From assembly GCA_013368445.1 (NCBI GenBank), contig JAACJO010000001.1, positions 124,001-188,000 of the forward strand: a stretch of 64,000 nucleotides of DNA, given 5' to 3'. A model generated the notes under the pieces. The model had not been told where the DNA came from. It made no database searches and saw only the letters and a program-made list of their open reading frames with translations. Position numbers and translations under genes: made by a program. Of the stretch, positions 56,690-64,000 are shown in pieces. The first letter of the stretch is position 1. Each line of letters opens with the position of its first letter. This DNA is from Leucocoprinus leucothites. Its lineage: Eukaryota; Basidiomycota; Agaricomycetes; Agaricales; Agaricaceae.

Positions 56690-57545
56690 TCGCGGGATCC
56701 ACCCTGCCAGATCTCCATCCATCAACTCGAATGGGGTGACGGTTTTTCCTTACATCTGGATCGCAGGCTGGAACCCTCCCAAGACGCACCAGTCAAGTAC
56801 AGTTCACCAAAGAATCGAAGCGGGCGCAATGTACGTATCCCCAAATCAGCCCATGCTAATGTTGTCCTAACCTCATGCTCATACAGAATGAATCCTGCCG
56901 GCCAAGCGATCCAGTCAATGATTTAAATGACAGTTACATACACAGACTCCGACTTGCATTAATCCTCCCCCCGCTACCGGGGGAAACACAATCCGATCTA
57001 GGGTACACCGCTACCTCTTTCAGCCCGCCGCCTATTTCCACCACTTCGCCAGCCTATCCGGATCAGGAACCTTCGTTTTCTTCGTCCGTTTATCCCTTCT
57101 GACGGAGGTTCTCCATGGAAGGGACGTACGGATTCCAGAATTCGACTAGTGAGTATGGTGCTCTTGGAGTAGGTTGGTGCGGCGAGGTTGAGTACGAAAA
57201 AATGAGAGGCGTATAGGGATGCTGAACCGAGTGATCGATCCGCAGTTTCGAACCATGCTGAAATCCAGACTGTCGGTACTTATATGTGTACAGTGTTCCC
57301 TGATTGCGAACGCCACCAACAACGACGGCAGCAACATTACCCGGGATCGTTGGTATCTCCATCTCTCCCTCCACGTTCACCCGACTTTAATTTCCTCCCC
57401 AGCGGCAGGAAGCGGAAGGCAACGGTGTTGGGGAGGAATGCGATTGTAGCGGACAGTAATACGATTGTGCACCAAGATATGAGGAGAGTACCTGGGGGGG
57501 AAGGAGGAGTGGTCATAGAAAGGGCTTTCGTTTGCGTGCAATAGT
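56690..57545 (+). pseudogene. M8: heavily degraded copy of the M gene
   Basis: The membrane region is missing. Recognisable are a G-E-T-Q-S-D-L-G-Y-T stretch (about 56980-57010, compare G-T-A-Q-S-D-G-G-Y-T in M1) and the Pro/Ser-rich stretch to about 57100. A decayed A-R-L-S-like piece near 57180 and a GTTGGGGAGGAATGCG remnant near 57427 are also visible. Frames are broken throughout. Confidence 0.65.
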
Positions 57546-58000
57546 TTACCTACAGTTTTTTTAATTTTAATTTTACAGCGTATGCTCGGCGTGCTTGCTC
57601 ATTGGATATGCTGGCTCATGACTCATCACCTGCACCTTTCATCGCCGTTCACATTGTATATATTGATTTATGCTCGCAGGGTTTGTTTTTTGCGCAGGAT
57701 TTGCTCACATGAGTATGTAGGTATCGGATACAGGGGTCGTAATTCAAATATTAAGACTCAGCGCCGATCAAACAGACCCTGAAGCGATCATCTTATGCAT
57801 ACTTGTCCAATTCAGGCTTCTTCGGCTAGACAACTGGCCAACCGAATAGTTACCGATTCTCATCTGAAATACTCCCGGTATCGCCGACTACTAGTGTGTC
57901 GCGATGACACTCTCCCACTCCAACTACAATGTGCCTTTTTGAACAAGTTTGTGAATGCTCCGACCGAACAGAGAACGATCTACTACCATTTTGGTTAGTT
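57546..58000. other. M8-M9 spacer
   Basis: Decayed M 3' region to about 57700, then unmatched sequence ending at the 20-bp tandem repeat. No gene. Confidence 0.4.
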
Positions 58001-58090
58001 CGAAAACTGCATGGGTTCTTCGAAAACTGCATGGGTTCTTCGAAAACTGCATTGGTTCTTCGAAAACTGCATTGGTTCTTCGAAAACTGT
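58001..58090 (+). repeat. 20-bp tandem repeat, 4.5 copies
   Basis: Unit cgaaaactgcatgggttctt, the first two full units with ATGGG and the next two with ATTGG, ending in a half unit. Each junction makes a TTCGAA palindrome. It abuts the start of the M9 remnant. Frames are open through it because 20-bp units cycle the frame, but no coding role is supported. Confidence 0.9.
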
Positions 58091-58099
58091 AGGTCCCAC

Positions 58100-59490
58100 A
58101 GCAGTGGTGACCCCGCCTCCGCCTTCACCTGGTGTGGAAATATTGACCGTTCATTGAGTTCACCACCGTGTAAACCGCTAATCCTTCATCAAGTACTCCA
58201 CACCAGGAATCCTCTCCTCCTGTTGATGCACTGCCTTTGACAACATTACTGCCACTTACAACTCCCTTAACATCGGTGATACAGTTGACTTCTAGGTACG
58301 TTTTCTAATTATCCGGCGGTGCCATATTATTGATCACTCTTTATATGCAAGGGGACGTCTGATGGTCAAATATTCACATCACCATTGAATTGTGTGACGG
58401 CTAATAGTGAGTCTAGCGGTAATATATCTATCGATACTAGCACTATCATCGGCGGTATTGTAGGTGGTACGTGCTCCCTCCTATTCACCTGCCATCACCA
58501 ACTCATACTAATCTAAACTTACCTCTCATCACTGGGCGTAGTCGGTCTCCGTTGTCGCTCTTCTAGTCCAGTTCCTCTACAAACGCCGACAGGCCAAGAA
58601 TGACGAATTCGACAAACGCTTTGACCCTGAGCGCGTGGCATCCACACATAATAGGCATTACAGGGAGAACCCATTTGATTTGGATGACGAGAAAACCCAA
58701 GGGTCCGGGAGGTGTGGGAATAACGCCTTACTCGATCCAAATGTCACAACGTTCGGTGAGGCGTAGTACGGATTAGCGTCCAGTTATTGGTGCGCTCGGA
58801 GGGGTTGCCGCAGTGGAAGCATATATTCCATACGGTCCTTCCCCGACATCGTCCTCTCCACCACCTCAGATGCATGGGCCGTAGAACTACGGCAATCTTC
58901 CTCCAGGAAGACAGGGAGGAAGCGTGGCTTCCCAAAATAGATACAACAGCGCTCGTGGTACGGGCATGGATCCCCTCCTCCACCACCAGGAACAGCGCAA
59001 TCCGACGGCGGCTATACCACCTCTTCCGGCCCATTGCCTACCGGCACATCGGCAGCACACTCTGGTCATGGAACTTCACCTGGTCCGTCTGTTTTTCCTT
59101 CGGAAGTAGGACCTTTGGTTCATGGGCATATGAATTCAAACTCGGCTTGGAATAGTGGGCATGGGGCATTTGGGCTGAGGCGGCGAGGATGAGTGTGAAA
59201 AAGAGAGAGGTATATGGGAATACTGGGTCGAGTGGGCGACTTGTGGATTCTAAATATGCGGATGGGGAGGATGGGGGTCGATCTATGCCTATGCCTATGG
59301 CATTCCACTATCCCGACCACCAACAACCTCAGCAACAACAATAACATCCTGCAACATAGATATCCCCACCTCTTCCTTCACAATCTCCCGCTCTCTCGAC
59401 TTCAATGTCCCCTCCCCCTCCACTGGGACAGACGGGAAGTGAAAAGGCAGCAATGTTGGGGAGGAATGAGGCTACGGCGGAGAGATAATG
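58100..59490 (+). pseudogene. M9: broken copy of the M gene
   Basis: Short Pro-rich ectodomain, AGGTACG donor near 58293, a membrane-proximal exon with T-S-T-I-I-G-G-I-V-G-G and its GTACGTGC donor, and a membrane/tail region from about 58535. The R-P-L/R-L-I-G-A region has an in-frame TAG, and the Gln-rich region ends in TAA near 59341. The sequence switches at about 59490 into an H12 relic, so the PPxY end is lost. Confidence 0.72.
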
Positions 59491-59960
59491 AAAATTTCAC
59501 GGGTATGGGGGAGAACGTTTGTGAGCTTGCGGTAAAGGTTATCGAGAGAGTTAGTGATGACGGATCTCAATTTGGGGTGGATTAAACCTCTAGATCATTC
59601 AGGTAGGATGAGCACTCCTTGTTTGAATAGAATATGTCCCTAACATTTTCGCCTAGCCGAATCCAATTCCGAGGAGCAGGAGCCAGTGATATTTGTAAGT
59701 AGCGAGGTTGTAGACCTAGTAGTGCATCTGGGACGGGTTCGGCCACAATCTTCGTGGTATGGGAAATAAAATACAATATATTGTCGACGAGATAGTCAAA
59801 TAGAGAAGCGCACGGAAGCTGAACATACGGAGCCGGTATAGGCCTGTATGTGATTCCTTCCGCGAGGGAGCCCTACGAACTAGTTGACACTTCGAGTCCA
59901 TCACCCAGGGATTCACGTTGGTTCCATCATATACCGTGTGGCATATAACCTGAAGAACCA
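59491..59960 (+). pseudogene. H12: relic of an H10-type gene fused to M9
   Basis: A short frame near 59500-59560 reads G-E-N-V-C-E-L-A-V-K-V-I-E-R-V, clearly like exon 2 of H genes (G-R-G-I-C-D-I-V-V-E-L-I-N-R-A). Exon 4 remnants follow near 59685 (CCAGTGATATTTGTAAGTAGC, compare H10). Exon 1 is absent and exon 3 is not clear. Not functional. Confidence 0.55.
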
Positions 59961-61370
59961 TGGCGGATGACTAGCAGGGGATTGGGCACTGACTAGAGCG
60001 TTATCAGTCTGCTGGACAGTGATGAGTTACAGCCAGCAAGATAGTGGCGGACGGACCAGATGCCGGACGATATCGGGGCGCTAGAATACAACGACAAGCC
60101 TAGAATTTCGGTAGTTAAAGATTAATGGAACGTAGATGACATGAGGTAAATATGTGTGAAGACCCACCCTAATGATCCAATTGGAGACCTGGCCCGTCCG
60201 GGGCCCCGTTGCATGGGACAACTGCTTGCCTTCTTCTTCATTCAGATACGGATAATCCGAGTGACGACGAAGCCATGTCTTGAGGAAGTTGGCGGTCTCG
60301 TTGAAGCTTTCTTCGTTTGCGTTGTTTTGGACAGGCCACGAGCGTCGAGCTGGGAACAGACTGGGGCTGGCGGGAAGGGGAAGGAGGAATTATGATGGAG
60401 GAGCAGCAACAGAGGGCGGGGCATGAGGGTGCTAAAGGCAGCATGTCCCGTACTACCATCATACTTAATGGTCGGAGGGGGATAATGGGCCGAGAGTGGA
60501 ACTGGGCTGGCTGAACTGCAGATCCATTCCGGATATCATTTTCGTTTTAAGGGAAAGGCCCTGGACGATAATGCGACGAGGTCATGGGGAATACAAACGC
60601 AGACGGGGAAAATGAGGTTAAGGGCGTCGTTCCATCTAAAATTTTGTTATTACTGGGGTCGGTAGAAAGACATGTGCGGTACCTTTTCGTGTCGTCATTC
60701 GTGGGAGAAGGAGGAAGTGTATAATTTGAGGATTGGAATGGAATGCGTGAAATGGGCGTAATTATCGTCCGGGATACCAGGAGAGGAACACACTTGGGAT
60801 CTTCATGTTCGTTGAAGTCGAAAGAGGGGTGCGACGAGGGTAATTGTCTTCAAAGCTGACAAGAATAGATGGAAGTTGGACTTTCGATTGGCCCATGCCA
60901 GCGTCGGAACGGGGGCTTGTCCCGCGCGCCCATCACAGAATGGCAAATCCTTTTACCAGCTGTGTCGATTCCCTTGTAGTTTCAAAAGCTAGGATTGTCA
61001 CGGGTTTCCTGAGCACCACTACAGCCAGTGTCCGCGGCGGAGGTGGCCGAGCTGGACATGAGATTCATAGTCCAACCCGGAGACACCACTGTAGCAGGCG
61101 TGAGCATTCGAACACGAAAAAAAAAAACCTAATAGGATACACACAGGACAGCAGGGGAAGCAGAGGGCGAGAGGTCGTGAAGAATAGCTAAATCGTTTTT
61201 AATCGTTCTTGTCCTTGGGCTCATTGGAAAGAGGAGATGGACAAGCAGGGAAAACACGAGGAGAGCTTTCAGATGACGTGGGAGAAGATGGAAAGACGTG
61301 GGAACATGCACAAATACTCCTCAATTGATCAACCCTAATCGGTTAATCATTAATTTGATCAGCGTTCCTC
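59961..61370. other. H12-M10 spacer with N-type block
   Basis: Collinear with other H-M spacers. The minus-strand coding-like parts are at 60238-60462 and 61129-61311 (hydrophobic tail type). A run of ten A lies near 61118. No gene called. Confidence 0.45.
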
Positions 61371-62534
61371 ACCCGCAAGATCCACCCCACCAGATCCGCG
61401 TTGCCGCTGACTAATTCTTTCACCCCGGAATCCTCCCCTCCCCCTTTTAATGCCCCGCCTTCATCCCCTCCCTCTTCGATCAAATAACCACGACTAATAA
61501 CCCCGGAGCAGTCAATGGTAACTTGAGTAGCGGTAGTCCCACCAATACTGGCGCTGCCGTCGGTGGTGTCGTAGGCGGTACGTGTCCTCTCCTCTCCCAG
61601 CCTATGCTAATCTAAAGATATATACGGTTTACCAGGCGTAGACTCATAGTCCAGATGGTGAGCAAGACCAGGACCGGGTGGTACAGGAAGAATGCCATAC
61701 CCGTTCCCGCCTGAAGTTTCGTAGCATTCGGGGAGACCCACTGTGGATCAACATCTGCTTATTGGTGCGGCTGGTGGAGGTACTGCGGCGGGAGCATAGA
61801 ATCCTTCTGGTCCTTCTTTGACGTCGTCCCCTCCACCACCTCAGATACATGGGCCTGGAAAACAAGGAGGAAGTGCGCCTCCCCAAAACGGACCCAACAC
61901 CACCACCTCTTGGCACCAGCATGGATCCTCCCCTCCACCAATAACAGCATGATCCGATGGTGAGTACATCAACTCTTCTGGCACCACACCGCTTCAGCAG
62001 CTTACTTTGGTCACAGACCTTTGCCTGGTCCGTTTGTCCCACCCTCGGAAGTCGGTTCTTCGGGGCATGGACATACGAATTCGAATTCGGTTTCGAATAG
62101 TGGATATGGGGTGTTTGGAGCTGGTGCGGCGAGGTTGAGTGCAAAGGAGGAAGAAGCGTATGGGAATGTGGGGTCGAGTGGGCGACTTGCTGCCTCGAAT
62201 CATGCGGATGGGGAAGATGGGGGTCGATCAATGCCTGTGTTTATGGCATTCCATTATCCACATCGGTAACGGCGACAACAACAGCAATACCCCGGATCGT
62301 CGGCATCTCTGCCTCTCCTTCCGCAATCACCCGCTCGATGTCTCCTCTGCCGCCACTGGGGCATGTGGGAAGTGGAAAGGCGGCGATGATGAGGAGGAAT
62401 GAGGCTGCGGCGGGAGTGGGGTGATTGTTTATCAGGATGCGAGGAAGGTGTCTGAGGAGGAGAGGAGTGGTGGTGCTGCTGGGGAGGAGATTTCGCCTAC
62501 GTATGATAGTTTGCCTTTTGATGAGCGGAGGTGA
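61371..62534 (+). pseudogene. M10: broken copy of the M gene
   Basis: Almost no Ser/Thr/Pro region remains. A membrane-proximal exon (N-T-G-A-A-V-G-G-V-V-G-G) and its GTACGTG donor near 61578 are visible. The membrane exon is mostly deleted. The tail is recognisable, with an 82-codon open stretch at 62021-62269 ending in TAA. The C-terminus reads E-E-I-S-P-T-Y-D-S-L-P-F-D-E-R-R at 62487-62534, with the first Pro of PPxY changed to Ser. Inactive. Confidence 0.76.
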
Positions 62535-63909
62535 GGGGTATATGAGAGGGATTGTACCGGAGGAGAAGGAAGAAGAGTTGAAGAAAATGTTATATTTGCT
62601 ATATTCTGACTTGTTTGTCTAAAGGGGAGGGTGGATTGAAATTGGATTAGAGCATGGACTCGAACTCTTAGAGAGAAAAAAGAGCTTTCGGAGAGCGTTT
62701 TTCGCTTCCTTTTTTTCACTCATTTTTTTGTTTGATATATGCAGATGTTTTGTTCAATGCACGAATTTGATGTGCCTATTCAAGAATCCGACTCCTCACC
62801 TACACCGTACCTGCTCATCACTGTTCATAGTGTACTCAGCTTATTTACTTATGCCCAACTTGATTTTCTTGTCTGTTTGATTTCTTGATCCCGATATTTG
62901 TTTTTTCTGTCCTCTCAGCTTATTGATGTGTGCTGAAGGAGTAAGACTCGGTAAGTAGTATACGTGTTTTACTTGGTGACAATTTTATTTTATTTTGTGT
63001 TTGTGTTGAGTGTTTGTGGGAACGGTGAGGTGCGGTTTGAGATATCTCCGGATTGACCTGGGGCATCTTCATGTACGACCCATAGTGAATGGGGACATCA
63101 TGGGTGGCAAAATCATCTGTGTAGAGTCAGGGACACGCTCTGACTACATAGTAGCTCATATCGAGATCATTGGCACGAGAACATCTTGTTCTCGCTCGGA
63201 AGGGGGGGGGACTGAACATGGATCGTTTGCTAAATTCCGCGGAATGGTGATGATGAGTATAACGGATGATGATCTCAAGCTTTTACCTAGGGTAGTCACA
63301 ATTTTCTGGGCTGATTTCGGCGAATCTCGTAATTTACTTACAGAGGTGACTAATCAGATTCAGTGGTATTGTTACGCTTTGGCATCTATCGGTGCTTGTG
63401 CATGAGAATGACTGGAGGGAGTGTCACAGGTAGTCGTCCCCCTACGGAGATTGCGGACCGTTGGGTGGTGCCTAGTGTTGATGCAGAGATTGATTACTGC
63501 CCAGAACTGAATTTCTGCTTGTCACAGACGGTGGCTGTTTTCGGCTTTTCCATGATATGTTCTAATTCTATTCTGCCATCAGCATCAGCTCAGTTCTTTC
63601 TGCGACACAGCAGATCAGGTTCTTTCTGCGAATCACGCTGAGCGCCATAATCAAACTAACATCTCGGGGAGCCTTGTGACAGGACTAAACGTGTGAGATC
63701 CCCTTCAAACCCGATCTGGGAGGAAGGAAAGCGCCCACAAACATATTAATTCCAGTTCTACTCGACCGTTGCCCATCCTGCGTGATACCATCCCATTCAT
63801 ATTAAGCTACCAATATTTCTTGGACTCATCAAGGATGTATGTTCCATCCAAGCATCCGTGATCTTCACCGACCAGTCTAATGTTTCTTGTAGTCAGCACA
63901 ACACGAAGC
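62535..63909. other. M10 3' region, unmatched stretch and H9 promoter
   Basis: M 3' region to about 63050. 63050-63700 is partly shared with 51960-52040 and with sequence before H7. The H promoter-proximal block, CGTTGCCCATCC near 63767 and the 5' UTR intron (donor GTATGT near 63837, ending TTTCTTGTAG) follow. Confidence 0.5.
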
Positions 63910-64000
63910 ATGGTAGTTAATGAAGAAGTCTTTCACCTGCTTGAGTCCGCGTATGATTCCCATCCGGTGCACCAGATCGCTGAGATGGCAGGCATTGTAT
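63910..64000 (+). CDS. H9: start of a further H gene (cut by the window end)
   Basis: ATG at 63910 in the usual context, then 30 intact codons of exon 1 with L-L-E-S-A-Y-D-S-H-P and E-M-A-G-I-V, as in the first helix of the family. The rest lies beyond the window, which shows that the array continues to the right. Confidence 0.7.
   Translation, partial: MVVNEEVFHLLESAYDSHPVHQIAEMAGIV

Noticed and set aside
57850..58128. 92-codon minus frame through the 20-bp repeat
   Set aside because: Open only because the short repeat lacks stops; no conservation.
1..64000. CRISPR arrays, rRNA, intact tRNA genes, NLR or kinase genes
   Set aside because: Looked for because of the repeats and of the cell-death hypothesis; none found.

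Overview
The window looks like nuclear DNA of a filamentous basidiomycete, most likely an agaricomycete of the Rhizoctonia/Ceratobasidium type. The pointers are dense 50-65 bp introns with GTRNGT donors, TATA-like boxes, a copia-class retroelement, and proteins resembling the MLKL-N-terminal-domain-like (HeLo-like) proteins common in basidiomycetes. The taxon is inference. No bacterial, organellar, tRNA or rRNA genes were recognised.

Left edge (1-8.8 kb): the 5' end of a copia LTR retrotransposon on the minus strand (gag start, primer-binding site, 374-bp LTR), then about 1.1 kb of non-coding DNA with a palindrome-rich patch. Next come two diverged copies of a roughly 2-kb segment flanking C1, a three-exon gene of unknown function.

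From 8.8 kb to the right edge the window is one degenerate tandem array. The ancestral unit carried two plus-strand genes. Family M encodes a Ser/Thr/Pro-rich single-pass membrane protein with a long cytoplasmic tail ending in a PPxY motif. Family H encodes a 266-272-residue protein: a predicted four-helix MLKL/HeLo-like domain, a variable Ser-rich linker, and a conserved C-terminal pair of Gly-Asn pseudo-repeats exactly 17 residues apart. I see eight full-length H genes, a ninth cut by the window end, one 5'-truncated copy and two relics. All eight full-length H genes keep an open four-exon structure, and length differences within coding exons are all multiples of three. Of about ten M copies only the first (M1) is intact, and even it lacks a visible signal peptide.

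The array also holds a small minus-strand family C (C1, C3 intact; C2 broken by a 5-bp insertion), a 330-bp segment inverted between the C2 and C3 neighbourhoods, two near-identical 966-bp TG...CA elements, and a further LTR-like block. Spacers repeat H promoters, M 3' regions and an unrecognised minus-strand coding-like segment.

Most interesting idea: family H has the layout of fungal regulated-cell-death executioners (HeLo-type domain plus C-terminal amyloid-type signalling motif), here as a tandemly amplified set kept open while its linked membrane-protein gene decays. The domain assignment is from recognition of sequence pattern, and the amyloid role is a hypothesis. No NLR receptor is present in the window.
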